DNA of 7,052 nt from SbD1 sp039679945 (GTDB lineage: Bacteria > Desulfobacterota > Syntrophobacteria > Syntrophobacterales > Syntrophobacteraceae). Shown piece after piece: positions 1 through 6,282 of this stretch (positions are counted from its first letter, which is position 1; each line of letters begins with the position of its first letter). The stretch covers positions 1-7,052 of the forward strand of contig JBDKTY010000062.1 in the NCBI GenBank assembly GCA_039679945.1, given 5' to 3'. A program made the position numbers and the translations under genes. Under the pieces are notes generated by a model. That model was not told the DNA's origin. It worked only from the letters and a program-made list of their open reading frames with translations, and searched no databases.

Positions 1-16
1 GAAAATGCCTTTGTCT

Positions 17-23
17 AAAAGAG
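17..23 (+). promoter_or_regulatory. Candidate ribosome binding site for the tandem rSAM gene
   Basis: AAAAGAG lies 7 bases before the GTG at 31. The same heptamer sits 8 bases before the preferred ATG of the third gene (4238), which supports both start choices. It is a weak Shine-Dalgarno match, so this is a tentative call. Confidence 0.4.
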
Positions 24-30
24 TATTGAC

Positions 31-2472
31 GTGGTAGCTGGGTACGCCGGGTTCACTCTTCAGGTGACGGAACGCTGCAACCTGCGGTGCCGCTACTGCT
101 ATGTTTCGTGGCGAAAAAACCGTGGACCTGACTGTTCGCCCGAGCTTTGTACCCGGTTCGTCGATTTTGCGCTTCGCGAGTCCCGAGACCGGTTCAAAAT
201 TACCTTTTTCGGCGGTGAACCGCTGCTTCGGCCCGACCTGATCCGGCATACGGTCGACTATGCGCGAAACGCCGCAACCGGAGCGGGAAAGACGGTCTCT
301 TTCCACATTGTCACGAACGGCACCCTACTGGATGACAAGACAGGTGATTTTATAGCGGACAACCGGATCGGACTCGAAGTCAGTATCGACGGGCCTCCTT
401 CCGTCCATGACACAAACAGGCCTCGCCTCGACGGCTCCGGAAGCTTTGCTGCCGTCTACAAGAACCTCTGCCGTTTTGTGGATCGCCATCCCAACCATCC
501 GGTCTCCATATTCTCCGTCATCACTTCACCGGCGTCTCTTCCCTGGCTCCAGGCGCTCTGCCGGGGGATAGAAGCGGAGGGCTTTACCGCCAATCCATGC
601 AGGATGCCCTTCAACCGGGAAAACCCGGCGAGCGGTGATGCTGACTCTCCCTACCGGTTTCTCGGCCAGAAACTCGATCTTTTCAGGGAGGCCTTCCTTC
701 GGGGAGATGCCGATCACGGGGGAGAGGTGAGCCACCGAATCTCCTGTCTTCTCGGCCTGAATCAGGTGCAGGGGTGCGGGGCGGGTGCCGATGCGGTTAT
801 TGTGACCCAGTCCGGGCAAATCTTCCCCTGCCCCATGTTCGTCGGACATCCGGAGATGGTCATAGGGGATCTGGCTGAGGGATTTTACAGGGATAAGGCT
901 AAACCTTTCGCTAAGAGAAGTGCCGCGGTGGAGTGCGCACAATGCTCCGCGAAGTGTGTCTGCGGAGGCGGATGCGCCTATGACAGCTTCGAGCAAAGCG
1001 ACCGGATCGATTTGCCCGCCCGGGCGAACTGCCATGTCATGCGAAATTATGCGGACCGACTCGAAAAGAACCTGATCAGCATTGCGGCGCAAGAACCTGA
1101 ACAGCTCCTCGATCGGATGGGGGAATTGCCAGGGGCGGGATGTCGCGCCGGTGAACCCGGACATACAACAGGCAGTTACTTAGATGCCCCCGCTCAGTCC
1201 GAGGATATAGCCACTCAGGCGCTTCCGCGACGGCCGCCCAACCCGTGCGCGGGTCATTCGGAGCCCGACCGGTCTCTTTCGCCGAACAGTTATGTGGTCA
1301 AGCTGACCGACGGGTGTAACCTTGCCTGCGATTACTGCTACGAGAAAGGCAGGGTGAGGGGAAATGCCTCCATGGACCATTCCACTGCCCTCCGCGTGGC
1401 CGAATACATTCTCGGGGGTCAGACCCAGACCCCGCTGGTCTGCCTTTTTGGCGGTGAGCCACTGCTCAACTGGGAAACCGGCCGGTTCCTGATGGAGAAA
1501 ATCGCGACAGGCGCAGTGGAGTTCGGAAAGAAACCTTCCTTCCATATCGTTACGAACGGGACCAGGATTACCCCTGAAATCGCACGGGACATCGCTCTCT
1601 TCAATGTGACCGTCCAGATAAGCATCGACGGGGGCCGAGAGAGAAACGACCGGCACAGGAAATTCGGCAACGGCGCGGGGACCTTCGATGCGATCACCCG
1701 AGGCGTGGAACTGCTTCTGGCGGCAAATCCCGAGGCGCGGATCGATGCGCAGGTCGTTCTCACTCCCGGCAATACGGATATGGTGGGGATCGCGCGGGAT
1801 CTGGCGGACATGAATTTCCGGAGGATATCATTTCTGGTCCGCGCATGGGCGGACGGTTCGGGAGCCGGTTGGTCGATGGATGAAATCGGCGCGTTTGGAA
1901 GATCACGCGAGGATTTCTTCCCGTTTTTCCTGGAGTCGGTCATTCAGGGAAGGCCTGAAGTCGATATGGGATTCGCGAGCATGGTCGCGGCTGAGCCGGA
2001 AGGGCTGCAGGGTCTTTGTGAGTGCGGAAGCGGCGAGGTATTCATCGATACTGCCGGATTCATACACACCTGCCCCCAACTGCATGCCGCTGGGGCTCCC
2101 CCCATCGGCAATTGCGTCTCCCCGATGGACCGGCACGCCACGCCTCCCGTTTATGAATCGCCATTCCGTGATAGCGGCCTTCCAAGGCCGCGCCCACAAA
2201 GACCGCACGGTTTGGAGGTCTCGATTGGGACCAAACCCGTTCCTGTCGGCGATGATTGCCGGGAGTGCTGGGCTTTTGAGCGATGCCGGGGCGGGTGCAT
2301 GATCCACTGCCAGAGGTGCCCATGGATGACCCCGGCGGTTGAGGCAGAGAAACAGAAAGCGTGGTGCGCCCTGATGAGGAACCAGTTCGCTCGTGCCATA
2401 ATCGCCCGTCGGCTGCTCGATAAACGTTACCCGGATAGTCTCCGGAAACTGGAATCGATGTTCGGGGCGTGA
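31..2472 (+). CDS. Tandem radical SAM/SPASM fusion protein (two complete rSAM-SPASM modules), probable peptide-modifying enzyme
   Basis: The 813-residue product carries two full radical SAM/SPASM enzymes in one chain. Module 1 (about residues 8-345) has the SAM-cleaving cluster motif CNLRCRYC (C16, C20, C23), GGEP at 61-64, VTNGT at 94-98 and SIDGP at 118-122. Its SPASM domain has C249, C267, C302, C305, C311, C315 and C334, spaced as in the C-x(9-15)-G-x4-C ... CxxCx5Cx3C ... C consensus. A proline-rich linker (about 355-422) leads to module 2, with CNLACDYC (C429, C433, C436), GGEP at 474-477, SIDGG at 531-535, and SPASM cysteines C665, C681, C743, C746, C752, C756 and C779. SPASM enzymes bind auxiliary 4Fe-4S clusters and often modify ribosomal peptides; a peptide substrate here is inference. 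Both modules keep every cluster ligand I can identify, so both may be active. The start is GTG at 31, because TAA at 16-18 closes the frame upstream; AAAAGAG at 17-23 is a weak ribosome site 7 bases away. It is first in the operon. The exact reaction is unknown. Confidence 0.92.
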   Translation: MVAGYAGFTLQVTERCNLRCRYCYVSWRKNRGPDCSPELCTRFVDFALRESRDRFKITFFGGEPLLRPDLIRHTVDYARNAATGAGKTVSFHIVTNGTLLDDKTGDFIADNRIGLEVSIDGPPSVHDTNRPRLDGSGSFAAVYKNLCRFVDRHPNHPVSIFSVITSPASLPWLQALCRGIEAEGFTANPCRMPFNRENPASGDADSPYRFLGQKLDLFREAFLRGDADHGGEVSHRISCLLGLNQVQGCGAGADAVIVTQSGQIFPCPMFVGHPEMVIGDLAEGFYRDKAKPFAKRSAAVECAQCSAKCVCGGGCAYDSFEQSDRIDLPARANCHVMRNYADRLEKNLISIAAQEPEQLLDRMGELPGAGCRAGEPGHTTGSYLDAPAQSEDIATQALPRRPPNPCAGHSEPDRSLSPNSYVVKLTDGCNLACDYCYEKGRVRGNASMDHSTALRVAEYILGGQTQTPLVCLFGGEPLLNWETGRFLMEKIATGAVEFGKKPSFHIVTNGTRITPEIARDIALFNVTVQISIDGGRERNDRHRKFGNGAGTFDAITRGVELLLAANPEARIDAQVVLTPGNTDMVGIARDLADMNFRRISFLVRAWADGSGAGWSMDEIGAFGRSREDFFPFFLESVIQGRPEVDMGFASMVAAEPEGLQGLCECGSGEVFIDTAGFIHTCPQLHAAGAPPIGNCVSPMDRHATPPVYESPFRDSGLPRPRPQRPHGLEVSIGTKPVPVGDDCRECWAFERCRGGCMIHCQRCPWMTPAVEAEKQKAWCALMRNQFARAIIARRLLDKRYPDSLRKLESMFGA

Positions 2473-4241
2473 CTGATATGAGAAATACCATCACATCTTC
2501 CCTCGCGTCTGATACGGACCTGCTCCTGGTCTTTGCGCCTTTTCACCGGCTTATCGTCTCCATGGAGAATATCGGCATTGAGTATATCGCCGCATACGCC
2601 CGTGCAAAGGGTTTCAGCGTCGGTATAATTAATGCCGGCCTCCACGGGCTGAGTACGGGAGACGTAGCCGATATCGTCGCCCGCTCCCGGTTCAAAGTAC
2701 TGGGTTTGTCCACCATCCACTGGAATTTGGCCGCCGCGTTGAAGATAGCGAAGGCTTCGAGGGATGCCCATCCCGAGTGCCATATCATTCTCGGGGGAGT
2801 TGAAGCGGCCCTGAACGCCGAGGCCATTCTTCTTGAAAATCCATTCGTGGACTCGATTGGGATGGGTGAAGGAGAGTTGACCGTTTCCGCCCTGCTCGCC
2901 GCAATCGGCGAGGGCAGGGGATGGAAAGAAATACCCGGCCTGGCTTACCGGGAAGATCGCCGCGTGAGATTCACCGCCCCCCTTCCCCTGATCAGGGATC
3001 TCGATTCCCTGCCCCATCCGGCCCGCGACGATATGGCGGCGGTGCTGGATGCGTGCGGTCCCGTATGCATCAGCTCCAGCCGAGGTTGCTTTGGCCGGTG
3101 TTCTTTCTGCTCCGTGAGGGCTTTTTATGGCCTTTCGCCCGGTCCATCGTGGCGCGGGAGGTCTCCGGCTTCGGTAGTCCGGGAGATATGGGAGATCAAC
3201 GGCAAATACGGCGCAACGCTCTTCTCCTTCATAGACGAGACCGTGATGGGCCCGGGCGACAGCGGTCGGGAACGGTTGCTGGAGCTTGCCCGGCAGATCA
3301 AAAAGTCGGGCATGAAGATATCCTTTTTCATGACCATTCGAGCCGACCAGGTCGAAATCCGTCTTTTCCGGGCATTGAAGGAAGCCGGACTGAGAAAGGT
3401 GGAGATCGGCATCGAATCCATGGCGCCGTCGCAGCTCAGGCGTTACGGCAAGGCAGCGGATGTGGCGCAAAACCGAAAAGCCCTCAAGATTCTGGAGAGA
3501 CTGGGGATAGCGGTCGAGATATTCATGATCCCCTTCGATTCGCGGCTTAGCGCTCCGGAGCTGAGGAAGAACCTTCGTTTCTATCGGAGCCGGTTTGATG
3601 GGACATGCCGATATGATGTCGCTCCCCTGAGCCTTGGCAACTATATCTATCCCTACCCGGGGACGGATGCACGGAGGGTTTATGAGGAAAGAGGATGGCT
3701 GACCGACGGGGATTCCCATGTGAGCTTCCGGGCAGTCGATGAGCGCATTCAAAGGGTGGGGCAAACCGTGATAGCTTTTACCGCGCTTTTCGAATCCGCG
3801 TTCCCGATGTCTTTTTCCGGATTCGGGAATCTCTGGATCAACGGCATTCCCCTTCCCGATTCCGTCTACGGGAGGATCTGCGAGGTGTGCGGTGAATTTG
3901 GCGACCTTGCGGTCCGGTTCGCGGACTGGGCACTGTCGGTCCTGTCCCGGCCGGTTCGCCGCTCCCCGGCGGATATTGGGATGATCCTGACCGATCTTCG
4001 GGACTTCCTTCGCCAACTGGCCGGTATGCGGCTGGAAATGGTCGAATTGACAAGAAGGCATCATCGCGATGCTCCCGAGGGACCTCGTTTCCGGATTGAA
4101 AACGGCTTCGCCGAAGAACTCCATCTGCTCGGCGAACAAAAGAAGAGGCTTGCCCGTGAGGCGATAAACGACGATCCTCTCGATGAGAACGCCGCGCTGT
4201 CGCACCTCCTCAACCTGATGATAAAAGAGCCGTGGCTATGA
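2469..4241 (+). CDS. B12-binding-domain radical SAM protein, possible methyltransferase or other radical-modifying enzyme
   Basis: The 590-residue product has the order of cobalamin-dependent (class B) rSAM enzymes. An N-terminal Rossmann-like region (about 18-150) contains GIEYIAAYARAKGF, LGGVE at 108-112 and GMGEGE ending at 136, which match the family's GG...GEGE signature. The rSAM barrel follows, with CFGRCSFC (C207, C211, C214), FIDE at 254-257, GIES at 314-317 and YPGT at 396-399. A mainly helical C-terminal region of roughly 170 residues has no motif I recognise apart from a CxxC (C471, C474). Family members often transfer methyl groups to unactivated carbons, but other reactions occur, so methylation is inference. 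I see no DxHxxG cobalamin ligand, which is usual for this class. GTG at 2469 overlaps the previous stop as GTGA. ATG at 2478 is a good alternative, with GGGG at 2464-2467 ten bases before it. Translational coupling to the genes on both sides is likely. Confidence 0.9.
   Translation: MTDMRNTITSSLASDTDLLLVFAPFHRLIVSMENIGIEYIAAYARAKGFSVGIINAGLHGLSTGDVADIVARSRFKVLGLSTIHWNLAAALKIAKASRDAHPECHIILGGVEAALNAEAILLENPFVDSIGMGEGELTVSALLAAIGEGRGWKEIPGLAYREDRRVRFTAPLPLIRDLDSLPHPARDDMAAVLDACGPVCISSSRGCFGRCSFCSVRAFYGLSPGPSWRGRSPASVVREIWEINGKYGATLFSFIDETVMGPGDSGRERLLELARQIKKSGMKISFFMTIRADQVEIRLFRALKEAGLRKVEIGIESMAPSQLRRYGKAADVAQNRKALKILERLGIAVEIFMIPFDSRLSAPELRKNLRFYRSRFDGTCRYDVAPLSLGNYIYPYPGTDARRVYEERGWLTDGDSHVSFRAVDERIQRVGQTVIAFTALFESAFPMSFSGFGNLWINGIPLPDSVYGRICEVCGEFGDLAVRFADWALSVLSRPVRRSPADIGMILTDLRDFLRQLAGMRLEMVELTRRHHRDAPEGPRFRIENGFAEELHLLGEQKKRLAREAINDDPLDENAALSHLLNLMIKEPWL
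4223..4229 (+). promoter_or_regulatory. Candidate ribosome binding site deciding the start of the third rSAM gene
   Basis: AAAAGAG is 8 bases before ATG 4238 but only 2 bases before the in-frame GTG at 4232. The ATG is therefore the better start, and it gives a classic ATGA overlap with the stop of the preceding gene. Confidence 0.45.
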
Positions 4242-5653
4242 ACCGGTTACAGGGAAAATCCCCCGCGCCTTATCTGAAGCGGCTGAAGGTGCTGGGCAGG
4301 CACTTCGTCTATAATACGCGGAGCATGCTCCATGCGGAGTTGGATGCCCGGACCTCGGCTTCTCTCGGACGGATCATTTCTTCCGGGGAAGGACCGGCAT
4401 CGCTCCAGTTGCCCGCCGGGATCGCATCCGTCCTGGAACCCGCGCCGGGGCATCATCACCCGGGCGCCGCCCCGGAGTTCAAAAGCATCATCCTCCAGAT
4501 CGCCCACGCCTGCAATCTTCGCTGCCGGTACTGCAGCGCGGATTTTGGCCGCTACGGGAGCGGCTCTTTCCGGATGATGTCGCCGGAGACGGCCCGAAGA
4601 GGTATCGATTTCCTCTTCGACAACAGCCCGTCGCCGCAGCTCGCCATCAACTATTTTGGAGGCGAACCGCTGCTGAACCTCCCGACCGTCCTGGAATCGG
4701 CCCGATATGCCCTCGTCAGGGCGGAAGCGGAAGGACGGGAAGTCTCGCCGCATCTTGTAACAAACGGGGTGCTGCTCACTCCCGGGACCATCCTGAGACT
4801 CGACGACCTCGGTTTCTCTCTCACTGTAAGCCTTGACGGCCCTCCGGCCCATCATGACAGTGCCAGGCCGGCCGTCGATGGCGCAAGCTCGTTTGCCCCC
4901 ACTGCGCGGGCGCTTCAGATGATGGCGAATCTTCCCATCGGCCAAAGGGTGACCGTGCGGGGCACCTTTACGCGCGACTCAGCTTATTTCTTTCCTTTCG
5001 CCAAATTCATCCTTGAGGCCGGGTTCTCCAACAACCTTGCTTATGAACCCGTATTCCTGCCTTTCCGTGACCCGCTTTCCATTCGCTGGCGGGACGTTCC
5101 CTCGGTCAGGAAAGCGTATGAAGATCTCGCCGGTTTCTACGTGGCCAAATGGAAAGAGCGGGAGCCTTTCTGCCTCTGGGATTTCGACGATGCCGTAACC
5201 CAGCTCGCGCTCGGGCTCCCAAGGCAGTCCCGGTGCGGAGCGGGCGCGTCCACCGTGGCTTTGACGGCGGAAGGCGATATATATGCATGCCACATGTCAA
5301 CGGGCATGCAGGACGCCCTGTTGGGCAACCTGGCGGCTGGATTTGCTGAAAAGCAAAGCGAACCATGGCTCCAACGCTACATCGAGGGCAGGGCCGGCTG
5401 CTCGGGTTGCTGGCTCGACAAGCTCTGCGGTGGAGGCTGCAACACGCACGCCCTGCTCTATAACAAGAGCCTGTCTCGCCCCTATCGGCTCGAATGCGAG
5501 CTGATCGAACACCGTTACAGGCTTGCTTTCTGGATTCTCTCAGAAGTCAGCGGATTGCGGGAAGCGATACGGGCCAGCCACACAGCGCTAAATCGACCAT
5601 CAGACAGCGGACATCACACCATCCCGCTTTGGAATTGCGTTGATTTAGAGTGA
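4238..5653 (+). CDS. Radical SAM/SPASM protein, probable peptide maturase
   Basis: The 471-residue product is a third SPASM-type rSAM enzyme. The SAM-cleaving motif CNLRCRYC is at C92, C96, C99, followed by GGEP at 141-144, LVTNG, and SLDGPP from 198. The SPASM domain has C333-x12-G-x4-C351, then CSGCWLDKLCGGGC (C388, C391, C397, C401) and C420, a full set of auxiliary-cluster ligands. Unlike the first module of the tandem protein, it has about 85 residues before the barrel, in a region resembling the N-terminal part of peptide maturases (as in SCIFF- or QhpD-type enzymes). That region could bind a leader peptide, but this is inference. FGGEPLL is shared with both modules of the first gene, so the SPASM modules are likely related. 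ATG 4238 overlaps the preceding TGA; GTG 4232 would add two residues. It is the last gene of the operon. Specific chemistry and substrate are not deducible. Confidence 0.92.
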   Translation: MNRLQGKSPAPYLKRLKVLGRHFVYNTRSMLHAELDARTSASLGRIISSGEGPASLQLPAGIASVLEPAPGHHHPGAAPEFKSIILQIAHACNLRCRYCSADFGRYGSGSFRMMSPETARRGIDFLFDNSPSPQLAINYFGGEPLLNLPTVLESARYALVRAEAEGREVSPHLVTNGVLLTPGTILRLDDLGFSLTVSLDGPPAHHDSARPAVDGASSFAPTARALQMMANLPIGQRVTVRGTFTRDSAYFFPFAKFILEAGFSNNLAYEPVFLPFRDPLSIRWRDVPSVRKAYEDLAGFYVAKWKEREPFCLWDFDDAVTQLALGLPRQSRCGAGASTVALTAEGDIYACHMSTGMQDALLGNLAAGFAEKQSEPWLQRYIEGRAGCSGCWLDKLCGGGCNTHALLYNKSLSRPYRLECELIEHRYRLAFWILSEVSGLREAIRASHTALNRPSDSGHHTIPLWNCVDLE

Positions 5654-5677
5654 GCGCCCTGGGACCCCGGGGAGAAA

Positions 5678-5790
5678 CTGTTTATCGAGGCATGGTAAGA
5701 CCTGCATTCGCATGGCAGGGCGGGATAAGAAAACAGCGTCGCAGCCGCGCTTCCCCGGTCCGTTCATGGTTCTTTACCTCTCATAAACAG
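5678..5790. repeat. Long-range imperfect inverted repeat
   Basis: CTGTTTATCGAGG at 5678-5690 is complementary to CCTCTCATAAACAG at 5777-5790: eight paired bases, a 1x2 internal loop, then four more pairs. The arms are 86 bases apart. They could be the ends of a small non-autonomous element or a folded 3' region of the operon transcript. Confidence 0.45.
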
Positions 5791-5823
5791 CTTTTAAGCG
5801 TGCGCAATATCGAGAACTTACGT

Positions 5824-5851
5824 AACCGGCAAGATCCGTATTTGGCCGGTT
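5824..5851. repeat. Hairpin-forming inverted repeat
   Basis: AACCGGC (5824-5830) and GCCGGTT (5845-5851) form a perfect 7-bp stem with a 14-base loop. No T-run follows, so a standard intrinsic terminator is unlikely. It lies 17 bases before the REP-like hairpin. Confidence 0.5.
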
Positions 5852-5868
5852 GCAACAGGCACTTCCCC

Positions 5869-5907
5869 CCCGTTCGCCCTGAGCAAGGTATCGAAGGGTA
5901 GAACGGG
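5869..5907. repeat. REP-like palindromic intergenic repeat
   Basis: CCCGTTC (5869-5875) pairs with GAACGGG (5901-5907). After a 1x2 internal loop, CCCT (5877-5880) pairs with AGGG (5895-5898), leaving a 14-base loop. The wording (GTTCGCCCTGAGC ... CGAAGGG) resembles an extragenic palindrome that I recall as widespread and multicopy in many environmental bacterial genomes. The pairing is seen directly; membership in a multicopy family is recall, not verified here. Confidence 0.6.
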
Positions 5908-5923
5908 CCAGAATCGAGCGGAC

Positions 5924-5933
5924 ACAGCGCTGT
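5924..5933. repeat. Perfect 10-bp palindrome
   Basis: ACAGCGCTGT is fully self-complementary and is followed by TTCTT. Flanking CCAGAA (5908-5913) can pair with TTCTTGG nearby through one bulge. It may be part of a folded transcript end. A protein-binding role is possible but unsupported. Confidence 0.35.
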
Positions 5934-5975
5934 TTCTTGGCTGCGCCCTACCACGCAAACGCGGGGTTTACTCCG

Positions 5976-5999
5976 CTCTCAATGAACAGCCTTTGAGAG
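5976..5999. repeat. Hairpin CTCTCAA / TTGAGAG
   Basis: CTCTCAA (5976-5982) and TTGAGAG (5993-5999) form a perfect 7-bp stem around a 10-base loop. The left arm and loop resemble an imperfect direct copy at 5778-5796 (CTCTCA then AACAGC then TTT), so the two may be degraded copies of one element. Confidence 0.45.
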
Positions 6000-6173
6000 A
6001 TTGAGCGAGGAAGCAAGTATAAGGTCAAGACAGCGCTTCAGAAAGGCTGATATCCTTTCCCCGCTGACCACATTACCGTAAATCTCTTGTGAACTCTTAA
6101 AGCAAACTCTTCCGTTGAAGAATATTTATTATATTCGACACATTCCCTTAGCTCAACCATCTTCCTACCATTT

Positions 6174-6187
6174 TGATTATTTAATCA
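6174..6187. promoter_or_regulatory. Candidate operator palindrome
   Basis: TGATTA (6174-6179) and TAATCA (6182-6187) are perfect inverted arms around TT. The size and AT content fit a dimeric regulator site. No regulator gene is present in the window, and AT-rich DNA yields such palindromes by chance fairly often. Confidence 0.3.
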
Positions 6188-6282
6188 TACACTTGAAAGA
6201 AATGTCGTAAGATTTCATCCCTATTCATGCATCGGAAGAAAGGAGTTAATGTTCTCCATCTGCTCACACCAGTAGGAATCAG

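Larger units (their letters stand above)
5654..6060. other. Repeat-rich intergenic region without a convincing gene
   Basis: No frame here has convincing coding character. The stretch is packed with inverted repeats: 5678-5690 with 5777-5790, 5824-5851, the REP-like hairpin 5869-5907, the palindrome 5924-5933 and the hairpin 5976-5999. AACAGC or its complement recurs several times. I see no clear stem followed by a T-run, so no standard intrinsic terminator for the operon can be placed with confidence. The region may be a decayed repeat or mobile-element remnant. Confidence 0.6.

Noticed and set aside
5..37. 10-codon ORF MPLSKRVLTW at the left edge
   Set aside because: It is too short, has no visible ribosome site and overlaps the start of the tandem rSAM gene. 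A frameshifted alternative N-terminus cannot be shown.
526..1164. 212-codon minus-strand open frame inside the tandem rSAM gene
   Set aside because: It lies opposite the first SPASM domain, shows no domain features and is explained by codon bias.
2469..2480. Choosing ATG 2478 over GTG 2469 as the certain start of the second gene
   Set aside because: GGGG at 2464-2467 suits the ATG, while the GTGA overlap suits the GTG. The sequence alone does not decide, so the longer form is reported.
2427..4205. 592-codon open frame on the minus strand opposite the B12 rSAM gene
   Set aside because: It is almost entirely antisense to a gene with clear family motifs, and its translation has no recognisable motif. 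In GC-rich genes the opposite frame is often open by codon bias.
5650..5901. 83-codon GTG-start open frame after the operon
   Set aside because: It overlaps the operon stop, ends inside the REP-like palindrome and contains no motif. Its arginine-rich translation looks like read-through of repeat DNA, and it does not resemble a precursor peptide.
5654..6282. tRNA, CRISPR array or intrinsic terminator
   Set aside because: No cloverleaf with a T-loop signature, no regularly spaced repeats and no GC-rich stem followed by a T-run were seen.
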